Assembly: GCA_025094145.1 (NCBI GenBank)
Contig: JALLLS010000005.1
Location: forward strand, 496,001 to 560,000
Length of the DNA stretch: 64,000 nucleotides
Source: Spinellus fusiger
Taxonomy: Eukaryota > Mucoromycota > Mucoromycetes > Mucorales > Phycomycetaceae
Direction: 5' to 3'
A program made the translations under genes and the position numbers. The notes beneath the pieces are model-generated. The model did not search any database. It was not told where the DNA came from and saw only the letters and a list, made by a program, of their open reading frames with translations. Positions 44,728 through 56,660 of the stretch are shown piece after piece; the stretch's first letter is position 1; each line of letters opens with the position of its first letter.

Positions 44728-46338
44728 ACAAGACAAAATTCACTGTTTATTTCTCAATCTTTTTGGGTCTGTTTGTCTAGGCAAGGCAAGGGCAGTAGTG
44801 GAGAGGTATGAGGATATATGCATGTCCAAAGGCATCTGCTAGATACATACCAGCTTTCTCAATTTAAATTCATAAGAATTCCTCCAAGAATAAATGCATG
44901 CTTTTGAAATAAACGCGCTATGCTTTGTGCATACAATAAAATACAGTCCCAACAGTAGAGCTTGGATATATTCTGTATTTTGTCATGAACAATAATAATC
45001 TGAATCAACAATAGTGCATTTTTTATTTATTTTTTTATTTATTTTTACTTTCAAAATGAAATAATTATTATATAAATAAAGCTAACAATGAATAGGGTTA
45101 TAGTAAATACTGTAGTAAGAAAGCTAATAAACCCATAGTGAACTACCCACAGACACCCTTCATTGACCTTAAAAGGAAGAACCTCGTCTGAGATTCTATG
45201 CAAGGTGGGGTTTACTATTAGCATCTAATTACATACTAATATAAATACCCGCATATGAATATATATTGAGGGATACATGATAGTATATACCATAGCATAC
45301 ATTCTATTCACCTTTTGAGACATCAATTTATAAAGACACAAAGACAAATACCTACATAGTTATGAAATGCGAATCGTTAAGATAATATATAGGTATTAGT
45401 GCTATTGGTTTACATTGACTGAGATCCAGTTGTAAGTCCAGTTAAGAATTTTAAAACTTGTTCTGTAGAGTATTAAGTTCGATCAAACAATAGCAATTCT
45501 AAATTTCTTTTGGAATAGAACAAGCAAATAGAATATAGTTTAGCTTAAAGAAGATCATAGAAAACCATAAGCAGACCCCAGTTGACATTGTATAAAAATG
45601 TACATTAATAATTTTTACTGTTGAAAAAGGATATTTAGAATGAACCAATATTTCTTAAGTTCATTTCATATGCCAATACCATAAACCCCAAACAGTATTC
45701 ATTAAAAGGAATCGTTTATATTTTGGCGTTATATTGAAACTGTGGCTGACATATCTCAATCGATCCTCTGGAGGAATACGAAATTCATCTCAAATGAAAG
45801 CAAAATATTAAGGAATTCAGCCCAAAACTACAATTCAAACGAAATTGAGAAAACCTTGTTGCCATAAAGTCATAGCATTTAATGTTATTTTATTGGGAAT
45901 GACTACTTAGAATCACTTAATCTTGCCTACCAAAGAAATGTTTATCTTTCCATAGAACAAAAGCTTGGAACAAAGTGACGCCATTCGTATTGGTATTGTA
46001 TTAATGACTGTTTTACCTTTCTACATTTTGATATCTGAATATTTCTGAACCCAGTTATACCCTATTTAACATCATCAATACAAATGCAGACTTAAGCATT
46101 CATGCAAAGTCAGTTTTACTAGTGGAAAGATGTAATATTGAAACCATTAATTCACCGAGGAAGATGAATACATAATGATGTTTATTACTTTTAGATATGC
46201 TCTATTTCTTTTTTTTTGTACTCTAGTTCTTATTTCCACTTGATTTTCTTTCATCTTTATTTTCATCTTTTTCTTTTTCTTTTTCTTTTCACTTTACAAG
46301 TTAAACTATTAACTTTAAAATAACATCTTATTTCCATC
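44728..46338. other. AT-rich intergenic
   Basis: About 1.6 kb with no coding feature seen. The last 150 bases are T-rich with (TTTTTC)n and may be the promoter and leader of the GT2 gene. Confidence 0.4.
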
Positions 46339-48208
46339 ATGACATCCTGGACACTCCCATTCAAAATACTATATTCAATTTGTATTTCTTGCATTTTCCT
46401 TGTTCCAGCCATTGTTGGTTATTCACTCCAACTTCATATTGCTAATTTATCCTTCTGGGTGCTTGGTGTCTATGGTGCTGTCGTATTTATCTTTGCATTC
46501 CTACAACTTACATTTGCAACACTCAACCGCCAATTTATTTATTATTACGAGAAAAGAGCACCACTCATTGTATCACGGTATCATGACTTGACAGAAAAAA
46601 TACCTGAGCAAGTGAATGAGAAAGATCAGCAGCAAGTAGCAGAGGATAGTAATGAAAAGACTTCTTCAATTCCCCAATCTCTGCCAGAAAAACCATCCAC
46701 ACCTCAGAGAAAAAAACGCCATGCTACACATGTTGGTTTGGCTGTTGTCGGCTACCGTGAAGATTCTATTCTTTTTGCTCAATGTCTAGAGTCAATCCTA
46801 CAGCTTGAATATCCGGATCCTGTAAAGATCGTTGTGGTAATTGATGGCGATGAAGAAGAAGATCGTGAGATGGCTTCTCAATTTCAAAAAGCATTTCCTG
46901 GAAACCCTGTCATTACACTGGAGCATCTCTTATCAGAAACACCCAATGAGAAAAATGAAATGGTAGCAGTAACAGATGAATTTCTTTGCAGCACCATTCT
47001 ATTGCCCAACGATAGTATGGCTGTCTGTTATATGCAACCCCACCGAGGCAAACGCCATGCTATGTACACCGCTTTTAGGGTTCTAATGGCTTCTGGTTGT
47101 GATGCTGTAATGACTACAGATTCAGATACTAAGTTTGACTCGCGTGCACTTATTGAACTTGAGAAAGCACTCTACTGGTATCCCGACATTGGTGCTTCTG
47201 CGGGCGATGTGCGTATCTGGAACAGCAATGATAATCTTCTTTCCTTCATGTCTTCACTACGCTATTGGATGGCTTTCAATATTGAAAGAGCAGCCCAGAG
47301 TTTAAACCGATGCGTTACTTGTGTCTCTGGTCCAATGGGTCTTTATCAGGCTAAAGTGCTTAGAAAGATTCTTGATCCATGGATTCAGCAGAAATTTCTT
47401 GGTATGGAGTGTACTTATGGTGATGACAGGTATGTTTTAACAGAGATGACCATGAGCTATAGTAAATATAGATATAAAGATAGTGTTTGCTATGGTTCTT
47501 TTTTCTTTTTTCTTCTTTTTCTCATGTAACTCATACCTTTTCCCTAGGCATCTTACAAACTGTGTACTTATGGGTGGCCATCGTGTAGTCTATACCCATT
47601 TAGCTTTTTGCGAGACAGAGACACCCACCAAATTCTTAAGATGGTTCAAGCAACAGACACGATGGTCTAAAAGTTTCTACCGTGAACTTCTTTGGAATTT
47701 ACGCAGTTTCCATAAGCATAGTCCATGGATGGCAGCCGAGCTCTTGTATCAAGGATTCTATCCTTTTGTTCTCATTTTCTCTATCTTTACCATTCTATGG
47801 AGTCATACACCCATTGTTCTACTCATCTGGATTACTTCTCTTTTCGCCATTTCATCCATCAAGACCATCTACTCAATCATTATTTCAAGGTCAATACGAT
47901 TCCTCGCCTTTCCCATCTACTCTCTCTACTATCTCTTTGGTTTGGTTCCAGCCAAGGTCTGGGCTCTCATCTCTCTTTGGGATGTTGGATGGGGAACAAG
48001 TGCACGGTCCGCTTCTGAACTTAAGCGAGAGGGGGTTCTTTTGGGTCAATTAAAAGAATCGCTACCTATTTTCATATGGATGGGATTATTATTGGCAGGT
48101 ATTGCCTTTAATATCATTTCATTCTTCCTCAATGTCAAGCAAGAGATTCACACCATCGATCCAACCGACATTGTATTCTACCCCAATCCTCACCACAATG
48201 GAGTTTAA
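46339..48208 (+). CDS. GT2 family polysaccharide synthase, hyaluronan/chitin-synthase-like
   Basis: Two exons, 46339-47429 and 47548-48208, join in phase (GDDRHLTN across the junction); 583 residues. Two N-terminal membrane segments (IFLVPAIVGYSLQLHI region; VYGAVVFIFAFLQLTF) precede a cytosolic linker rich in Glu/Gln and Pro (residues about 85-130). The GT-A domain follows: GLAVVGYREDSILFAQCLES, VVVIDGDEEEDREM, the DxD motif in MTTDSDTKFD, VSGPMGLYQ, the acceptor GDDRHLTN and product motif QQTRW. Four or so membrane segments then form the export channel. Such enzymes use UDP-sugars to make and extrude beta-linked polymer at the plasma membrane. Hyaluronan synthase and small chitin synthases share these motifs; in a fungus a GlcNAc-containing polymer is the more likely product. 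Confidence 0.93.
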
Positions 48209-48325
48209 GTTTAAATAGTTTTATAGTATCTCGAAAAAAAAAGTATCTCAATCATAGTCTCACTATTTTTTTATTATCTTTCATCTACATTTCTACTAAT
48301 TATTAATAAAACAAAACAGAATAAA

Positions 48326-48555
48326 AAATAAAAATAAGAATAAGAATAAGAATAAGAATAAGAATAAGAATAAGAATAAGAATAAGAATAAGAATAAGAA
48401 TAAGAATAAGAATAAAAATAAGAATAAAAACAAAAACAAAAACAAAAACAAAAACAAAAATAAGAATAAAAACAAAAACAAAAACAAAAACAAAAACAAA
48501 AACAAAAACAAAAACAAAAACAAAAACAAAAACAAAAATAAAAATAAAAATAAAC
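48326..48555. repeat. Hexanucleotide array, (AATAAG)n passing into (AAAAAC)n
   Basis: About 15 AATAAG units, then about 18 AAAAAC units with AATAAG/AATAAA interruptions. It gives long Phe/Leu and Tyr/Ser frames on the minus strand that are artefacts of the repeat. It lies just downstream of the GT2 gene. Confidence 0.9.
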
Positions 48556-48750
48556 AAAAGACAAGGTAGGGTGTATTGAATTAAACAAGTAAACTATCTC
48601 AATTGAGTGAGAGATAAACCAGGATAGACAATGGGTAGATATTACACGGGTCGTGGATATTAAAAGAGATAAAGTTTATCGATTAATGTTCTTTTCCATT
48701 TCTGCAACTGTCAAAGAATGTACAATTCTGTTGACCCTAGATGGTAAATG

Positions 48751-48800
48751 GCAAATGTTAGATAGCAAATGTTAGATAGCAAATGTTAGATAGCAAATGG
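48751..48800. repeat. 14-bp tandem repeat (GCAAATGTTAGATA) x 3.5
   Basis: Three identical copies and a partial fourth. Confidence 0.9.
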
Positions 48801-49976
48801 CGGTAGTGTCAGTAATAATAAGAATAATAATTATTATAATAATGGGGACTATGATAATACCTGTAAGAATGAAAAATGTAGTTTGCATGGGTATTCCTAT
48901 AAAAGCATAATTCATTGGGTAATAATAAAACAGCCTCCTATTGTTGTTTCACTATTCCATTGTAAAAACAACAGCGAAAAACACCTCTTTCTATAAAGTA
49001 TTTTCTTTTTTCTTTTTTCTTTTTTTTGAACTCTATGCCATATAGCAATTTATTTCAGTCTAGACGTTATGCAGGTGGTGGGAACGTTGGGCCTGTTTTA
49101 CTGTCATTTTAATTGTCTGGTATTTACAAAGTAAGTGATCTGGCATGATAACCCAAATTTTTATGTATTTAAGATTATCACTTCATCCGGATACATGCTA
49201 AATATGAATAAAGAATTCCTATGGAATGGATTGTAGTGTCTTTTACATGTATTTATGGTAATGTCTTTGTTTCTTGTTCTTTTTCCTGGGTCTTCTCTTT
49301 TTTCTACCCTATGTATCAGCACGTGGAAGGGTATTCACTGCAGTGCACTGTCTTGGTGTGTTGTCTTTTAAAGGTGAGGGGGCAACTTAATGAGGAGTGG
49401 ATAATAGATATCACAGCTAGAATCATAGAATCATAGAACTCTTCATCCAAATGAATACATAGAGAGTTGTGTCAATAAATAAATCAACATGAACAAAAAT
49501 ATACATTGGGTTTGCTCTTTTCTTTTCCCCTTTCCATTTCTTTGGCTGTATTCTATTCTATGGCCACAAAGACGTGATATTAGTCAACACTATGTATCTA
49601 TTATTGTAGTAATAAGTATCAGCAATTAATAATAATAAAACAATAACAATGGTAATAATAATAGTAGTAATAATAGTAATAATAATGATAATAATGAGAT
49701 AAAATAGTAATGAACTATAAAATAGATAGTTATATAAGCAACTCAAAAATGAACGAAAATCACAACAATACGAGAAAATGAAATCGAAAGAAATAAACTA
49801 AAAAAACACATATAGAATACATGCGAACTATAATAAGAGTATAAAATAAGAAGAATAAAAATAAAACAAGCAGATAGTAAAGAAAATGAATATAAAATAA
49901 AACAAGCGGACAAGCAAGCAAAAAGAAAAAGAAAAGAGAAAGAGAAAAGCAAGAAAAAGCAAGGACAGGGCGGTCC
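48801..49976. other. Intergenic between GT2 and RRM genes
   Basis: No gene supported. (AAT)n and related repeats lie at 49620-49700; purine-rich sequence runs from 49750 to the RRM stop codon. Confidence 0.4.
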
Positions 49977-51737
49977 TTATTGTGCGTAAATCTGATTGAA
50001 TCTCCAGGCAGTTGCATTTGAAGATGTCTTCTTGTCCAGCATACTGGTAGAGAATAGACCATCGTTGTCACTTAAGAAATCCAAGTTCTCTGAACGATAG
50101 TTGCTGTCCAATGAAAGCTGACGTGCAGGTGGTGAAAAGACATGAGAGAAAGAAGGATTCATAGGAGAAGGTTGTAGCTGTTCCTGTACAGAAGAGAAAG
50201 ATGCATACGCTAGAGGATTGTAGGACATTGTACTGCTATCAACACCCAACACCCATAAATAAATAAATAAATACACACATACATACATACGCATTTCCTT
50301 TCCTTTCCTCTTCTTTTTCTTTCTTTCTTTCTGGGGAACATCCTACTTACCGTGAGAGCGTAGGTGGAAAGGACAGTGGTTTTGGTTCCATTTGTTGGGA
50401 GCGTCCCCAGGACAGACGAATGCGGGAGTTTCCAATTTGGTAGCCATTCATCTGTTGGATAGCCAATTCAGCGGATTGTCTTGACACGTACTGAACAAAT
50501 CCACACCCCTTGCCAGCAGGTATTTTGACATAGACAATCTCTCCAAATGAACTGAAATACTGCTGAAGTTCCTCTTCACGTATGGGTGCTGACAGTCCAC
50601 CTACAAAGACGGTGGTGTTGGTAGGATCGCTGAACATCTGAAGCGGAGGGGAGCGGCTTGAAGGGGAGGATGGCAGAGATGAGGTGGGTGAGAGTGCAGG
50701 GAAATGGGCACGACTGTTCTTGGGAGTGGCAATAGAAACACGAATTGGACGAGAACCGAGAAACACACCCTGCATTTCTACAAGAGCATGCTGCTGTTCC
50801 ATAGGGTCACTAAAGCGAACAAAGCCATAGCCACGAGACATGGACGTGCGAGGGTCTGTCATGATTTTAGCAGATTTGCATGAACGATAGCGAGTTTGAA
50901 AGATGACCTTTATATATCAATATGCCAATGGGGATGTCAATAGGTATATATCAGTGGGTGTATGATTTACAGGCACAGTCAGAATTGATATTCCAGCTTG
51001 AGCATTGCACTTACAAGTAGACTGGCTTCAGTGACTTCAGGACTCAAGTCGCCTACAAATATGGAATATTCAGGCTGTCTATCCTCACTAAAAAGAGAGA
51101 GAAAATAGTATAAGAAAACAAGGTCACTGCATATTAAGTCTCTCTTTCTCATATAAGATTTATTCTTGTAAGAGAGAATAAAGTACCGTCGATCGATCAA
51201 TCCTCCTCCCGAAGCCCAATTCAGCTTAAATGGCTTGTGTGTGTTGGGAATAAGGGCACCATGGTAGGTGTTCAGGGCGTAGTGAGCACTGGTGGTGGAT
51301 CCAAAATCAACAAACGCATACCCAGCACTCGTACTGATTTCATAGCGCAGTCCACATATCATGTGAATAGACGCAAGGATCCGTGGGTGAGTTAGAAGGT
51401 GCTTTTCTATTCGGGCACTCTTTTCTTCTACCTTGTTAATTTATCTCGAATCACTTTAACGAGTACTTTCTGGTTAAGATTAAACCACAGTTGCTGAATA
51501 TAGTGTTCATCCATCCACGGCTCCAATTCGCCCATCCTAACAAAACAGTGTGATGAGGGTTCTATTGTCCAACCAAGAGTCTCTTATTCTTTTCTCTTAT
51601 TCTTTCTCTGTTTGTTTGTTTGTTTGTTTATTATTCTCGTACCATAGCGTTGTTTTGTTGACGCCCTCCAGAAAAAAAGAAGGGGAAGGAGAAAATGAGG
51701 CTGACAGTGACTGTGTAAGGTTGTAAGTGTAGTCCAT
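49977..51737 (-). CDS. Three-RRM RNA-binding protein, Nam8/Csx1/TIA-1-like
   Basis: Six exons: 51643-51737, 51432-51536, 51187-51333, 51015-51087, 50351-50907 and 49977-50232, all in phase; 410 residues. RRM1 starts LWMGELEPWMDEHYIQQLW and its RNP1 is AGYAFVDF. RRM2 starts SIFVGDLSPEV with RNP1 RGYGFVRF, preceded by SCKSAKIMTDP, a signature of the Nam8/Csx1/tRNA-Sec-associated branch. RRM3 is TTVFVGGLSAPI with RNP1 KGCGFVQY. Linkers and the C-terminal 85 residues are Ser/Pro/Gln-rich. Relatives bind U-rich RNA: Nam8 in the U1 snRNP promotes 5' splice-site choice, and Csx1 stabilises stress mRNAs. Which role applies is not shown by sequence. It is in tandem with the JMJD4 gene, 377 bp apart. 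Confidence 0.93.
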
Positions 51738-52114
51738 TCTATGAGCAAATAAAAACAAAAGGAAAAATAAAAGGAAAGAAAAAGAAAAAGAAATTTTCAA
51801 ACAAAATAATAATAAAGAAAAAAAGTATAAAAAAGTATAAAAAAAGAGAAAAGGGGAGAAAGAAAGAGAAAAATAGACAAAGAGAGAAATAGAAACAGAA
51901 AGAAGAGAAATCAGCCAATAAAAGTGACGCAGAGAGAGAAGGGAGGAGAGATGTGTATCCATAGTTGGTAGTAGATAGCTATAAATCAGGTAAGATGTAG
52001 ATAGACCATAGGTACTTATTATCTATAGTTTGCTTAATTTGTATTTACACTAGTCTTTGAGCCTTTTTCCTATATATATTTTCTTTTTTCTTCCCCCATA
52101 TCAGTGTCTCTATT

Positions 52115-53427
52115 TCATTCTCTTTCCTTGCTCTCCTGCTCCCACAGGGAAACTGTCTGCTTCAATCGTACAAATGCATCAAGGGATGTAGAGTCCACAT
52201 AGTCAGAAAAACAATTTTCCTCTGTTTCCAGTCTTGTCAGTACAGAGCGTATCTGCTGGCACTGAAAAACAGGAGGAGGCTGCCATTCACAAGGACAGAT
52301 AGTAAGACGGTCCATAGCGCACTGGAGAATATCTATCAATAGAACCCATGTCCAACCACTATGGGCATACAGCAGCTCCTGGCACTGTACAACAAATTCC
52401 AGAGGTGTCATTGTCTCTTTCAAATCCTCAATCGCCAGTCGTACATCTGACAAATCATCAGCAAGGGATTGGTACAGGACTCCAATGTTCGTCGCATTGC
52501 ACCAGTTGCGATTGATAGAAATGGTAGCACCAATATTCTCCACAAAATGAAACCAACCACTAGGGACAAAGACAGTCTCTCCATCACGCTGATAGAGGGT
52601 GATGGATTTGGCTTGGTGGAAATAGGGGAACTCAGAAGTATCTACTGTGCGGATGTCATACACATAGTGGCCTTGTTTGTTCTTTAATAGAGAAGCCTGG
52701 TCAGGTCTGTAAAAGGTCCACTTCTTAATGCCGCACAAATTGCTAGACCATGAATAGGACCTGAACTCCTGTAAGTACAGAAACACATCTGATGCCTTAC
52801 CTAAACACATCTACATGTAGTGGTGTGATTGTACCATGGCCGCCCATATAGGAGAATCGGTAGTCTTCTTTGGTAGAGGTGCTTGTCCAATAGTTATTAA
52901 GCCAGTCGTCTATAGATATAGATATATATATAGAGAGAAAGAGAGAGAAAGAGAGAAAGAAAAGTGCGAACTTTATGAATAAACTAGTATAGAGTATAGA
53001 GTATAGAATACAGACCTGCAAACAGATAAGGCACAGTGTAGGCTTCTATCTCTGGACAGGCATGAACAAAGTGCCAGTCTTTGAGGTAGTAACGAGATGA
53101 GTGAGATGTGTCCAGAGCATGTTCCCAGAGATCCACAAAGGCAGCAAATGTCATATCACTTCTTTTTTGGTCTGTAAAGTATCGGTCATGACAATCAGCT
53201 ACCTGTACAGTACAGGACCCAAACATCTTCCTTAGATAGCCATAATTAGGTTGGTGAGTAGTACCGGTGTCTTGAGGAGATGGTGTTTTGGGTACAACCC
53301 ACGTCTTCCTTGCTCCCCAGTGCGCTATCAGAGAAGGGCCAATAACAGCAGGAACATTGGCCATCAAGTGACGACGAAGAAACTCATCATAGCTTGGTGG
53401 TTGTTCATAATAGCTTACAGTTTCCAT
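52115..53427 (-). CDS. JMJD4-like JmjC oxygenase (predicted protein lysyl hydroxylase)
   Basis: Three exons: 53016-53427, 52801-52909 and 52115-52760, all in phase; 388 residues. N-terminal YDEFLRRHLMANVPAVIG is the usual opening of the cupin-like JmjC group. The iron ligands are visible: His and Asp in TPLHVDVF and the distal His in VPSGWFHFVENIGATISINR. SYSWSSNLCGIKKWTFYRP and NWCNAT are typical of JMJD4. Human JMJD4 hydroxylates a lysine of release factor eRF1 using iron and 2-oxoglutarate; the same job here is inference. The start is set at METVSYYEQ; an ATG 24 bases upstream is possible. The C-terminal 110 residues are helical (DDLSDVRLAIEDLKE). Confidence 0.9.
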
Positions 53428-54055
53428 GCATATGGGCACTGCTCCACACACAAATACATGTTTACTTTCTTCCTCTTCTGTTGACAGTCACATTCACCCT
53501 TTCTTATCTCAAAGGACGGAACTCTTTTGCTCACCTCTTTACTGGTAGAGATACTATAGACAGCAGAGACTAATTTTGTCTTTTATTAAGAATGAAATAG
53601 TACATTCTTTTCTTTATACTCTATCGTCATTGATTGTGTATTTCTATTCTTGTCCATCGGTGAAAAGAAAGAAAGAAGACGAGTAGGAGTATTCCACAGT
53701 AACAAATCTTTTCTTCTTTCATTCAATGTAGAGTAAAAATGTATAATGCCGTAGTTGGCACCGAAATTTTATTTTTAACGCTCGACGAAATGTTTATAAA
53801 CTCCTACTTAACGTGTAGAAAGCACAGTGTACATGGTTTCAAGGGACTATGAAGTCAATCGAGTGGGCATGGGAAGAAAGAATAGATGGAATAAGATAAA
53901 TGAGTGAAGTTGAGACAGATTCCTACCATAAAAAGTAGCACCAAGAGCCAAACAGGATAAGCTAAATGTCATACAGAGAGTATTTGGGCAGGTAAAAATA
54001 GCCTCAAGCTAGGAAATACAGTACAATACGAAAACATCAACAAAATATTCTTCCA
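53428..54055. other. Intergenic upstream of the JMJD4 gene
   Basis: No gene seen. GC content falls from here towards the right end of the window. Confidence 0.35.
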
Positions 54056-54128
54056 CACCATGATTCGAACCAGCGACCTTCTACCTGGCAAACAGACTTT
54101 CTTTTGGTTGGGCCAACCACCACGGCCT
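54056..54128 (-). tRNA. tRNA-like relic (Ser/Leu type), probably a pseudogene or SINE head
   Basis: Read on the minus strand it starts GGCCGTGGTGGTTGGCCCAA and ends with CGCTGGTTCGAATC followed by ATGG. The GGTTCGAATC stretch is a near-perfect Pol III B box/T-arm loop, and GGTTGGCCCAACC forms a D-arm-like hairpin. The acceptor stem does not pair (the 3' end reads GGTGTGGAAG) and no clean anticodon arm is seen, so a functional tRNA is unlikely. Confidence 0.4.
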
Positions 54129-54542
54129 CAATGTAGAGTATCTTCTTACTACTTGACGAACTCGCTTGTAAAACTCATTTCTTGCCACATTCGGTGAACA
54201 ACTCCTACTTCATCACTCATTAGAATACCAAGAGATCAGGTGATACCACTCTATTATGTGCTAGAAGTAGCACTAGTAATGTCCGATAATAAACAAGAAG
54301 ATAAAGATACTTTTTATTGAGAGTCTTTTGAAGGTCTTTTATATCTTTCTATTCTAGAGAATGTAGAGCTTTAAGTTACTAATTGAATCTCTTTGAACTG
54401 TCACAACCATTGCTTTTGGTTGACTTGGCAATGCTTGTTCATTCCAATACTCTGTCTACTTCAGCTAGATATTCCTGACTAAGTAACCTTGCTGACTCTA
54501 AAGTAGTGGGCTGTTCGCTCCTAACAACCAGGCTGTCGAGTT

Positions 54543-55085
54543 CAATACAATAAGGTATTCGTCGGATGTTTGAAAAACCAACTCATTGTAAGGTTGGGCA
54601 CTTGAGACACGCTTAGAGACACGTAGGGCCTGGAGGGGCTGGCTACTGACACAGAGGAAGCGATAAAAAAATGGGGTGTAGGGGTGTTTTCACAAGGACG
54701 AGGTTGTAGTGTTAGGATAAGGTACTGGATATACCACGAACAAAGTAGGGTACAGAGAACAATCAGGTTTGTAGTCTGGCTGTGGCATTTTGTGCATACA
54801 CAGTTCAGAATCAACGAAAAGGAAAGAGACAGAGCGAAGACAGGAACAGAACAAGAAGCAGCCCACTATCCAAGTCAAAGAAGGTCTATCTTGTTTATAC
54901 TTCAGAAATTAGCTCAAGTCAAGGTCTGTTTTATTAAAGATGTATTAAACTACACTTTTCATACTAATTGCTACCTCATTTCCTGTGAGGTGGGGTCTTG
55001 TCTTATTATCATTGCAAACGTACTTTCCACCAAACCTCCCAAGAAGATTGGGTAGTCACACTACACTGTCTCACATTATTTAAAA
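54543..55085 (+). mobile_element. LINE fragment, plus orientation
   Basis: Homologous in reverse orientation to 34560-35033 and in the same orientation to 39165-39440: GGTACTGGATATACCACGA, AACGAAAAGGAAAGAGACA, CTATCTTGTTTATACT and CACCAAACCTCCCAAGAAGA are shared. The last block is the TKPPRR-like start of the RT C-terminal region. The 3' part of the element is missing here and the frame is broken. The sequence just before it (54500-54545) also has a weak tRNA-like look. Confidence 0.75.
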
Positions 55086-56179
55086 AATAAATAAAAGAAA
55101 TACCTTAAAAAGAGCACTTTTCAGCTGAATATAAACCTTGAATTTACAGATAGCAATTATTTATAAATAGAGTGCGTGGGTATGGACTCTAAAACAGTCA
55201 CTTTCTATTTGGAACATCATCACTCGATCTCTTATCATTAAAAATCAAAATGGTCCATTTCTAACAGATTCATAAAAATCCAAAATGAAAAAATAAGACA
55301 ATTTGGCAGCAGATGAGAAAACAAATAAATCGGATACTGAAGAATAAAGTGAAATGAGGAAGTATCATTTTTATTTGACTTTAAAGATGTCAGTCTATTG
55401 ATCTTTTTTTTAATATATATTTATATAAAAAAAAGTGTGATGATAACAGTTAAAGCAAATCACAAATCACAATAACCTATTTCATTGATGTAACAAAGAT
55501 TATGCTTATTCTGGTGTGTATCCTTATGTATTCTTTATTACAAGCATGAAATAATCCTACCATTAATAACAGGGTATTCAAAAGCCTCAGTGTCTGTGTA
55601 GGCCATATTCTTTCTTTAACTCTATTTCTCCTAGACAAGCAAAGTAATGAGACTTATTATAAGTCATTGATAAATGTCGGACTCGTTCTTTTTAATTGAT
55701 AGATAGAATACCAAATCTCTATAAAAAAAATAAAAAAAAAAGTATTCCAAAAGTATCAACAACTTATGTAGTATGCCTGAACAAAGCAATTGTTTATCTT
55801 TTACATCTTGGTCAAAACTATGGTCTGTATTTCTATCTCAATGATGACTAGTGTAAAATTAATGTAATAACAGTAAGACCATGTAGGTAATATTAAGTTG
55901 TAAAAGGTGAAAGATTTATCCGATCTGATTACAAGACAGAGACAATGTAATAATATTTACAGCCACACCCAATTGAATTGAATAATCTTGAAAATAAATC
56001 TTAAGACAAAATATAGGACTTTATACAGATCAGTACTCAGAGTACCCTAATTTGATGTGTCTCTTTTCACCCTCTCTATCATGGGCCCCAGTAGGACAGC
56101 TATCATCCTCTTTTTGTAACAGAGACTCACTGTCTTACTTTATGATGTAACTCCATGTACCAAGAATGAAACTCACCAG
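55086..56179. other. AT-rich intergenic
   Basis: No feature seen. Confidence 0.35.
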
Positions 56180-56660
56180 CTAAAATAGTGGTGTATTTGT
56201 CTTGGCTTACAATGCCATCAACAAAGACTCATGAGCCAGATCCACCTGCCCCAAAAACAGTCCCAAATTATGACCCCACCACCACCAAACCTCGTTGTTT
56301 GAACACTATGATTAGGATCATAACGTTCTCAAACTTCTCTAACGACACAGGCACCTCCATTGTTCTCTTTCACGGTGTACCTTGAATTATCAGACTAGAA
56401 TACATCTCTTCACTGACAAGTTGTCTAACTAACATGCTCTTTAGCCCAGCCAATGTTGGCTTGTGGTCTACAGAAGAAGATACAAACACTGACTGATTGC
56501 AGAAACTGATAGTGGTGTTTCTACATACATCAACCTTAAACTTCAACATTTCCAATTTCAACTGATTCTATGGAGCAAATGGACTCTTTCTAATGACCTT
56601 TTCTAGATGTCCAAGGTCCCTCTCATTCACCCTTTTTTAAATATGTTTTCCATGACTCCA
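56180..56660 (-). pseudogene. Tc1 transposase relic
   Basis: Minus-strand fragments follow Tc1 order: VNERDLGHLEKVIRKSPFAP, HKPTLAGLKSMLV, then (other frame) GVV-type GLVVVGS, FGTVFGAGGSGS and FVDGIVSQD, corresponding to the HTH region, KPxL, the GGGGVMVWGCFS block and the IDG block. Many stops. The C-terminal part with the catalytic Glu is absent. Limits are approximate. Confidence 0.65.

Noticed and set aside
48274..48588. Open frames of Phe/Leu, Phe/Val or Tyr/Ser repeats.
   Set aside because: Translation of the AATAAG/AAAAAC array only.
49558..51962. Long Phe/Ser- and Leu-rich minus-strand frames around the RRM gene.
   Set aside because: They are translations of A-rich intergenic or intron DNA, apart from the part of 51643-51737 used as exon 1 of the RRM gene.
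54056..54128. A functional serine tRNA.
   Set aside because: T-arm loop and D-arm-like hairpin are visible, but the acceptor stem and anticodon arm do not pair; kept only as a tRNA-like relic.
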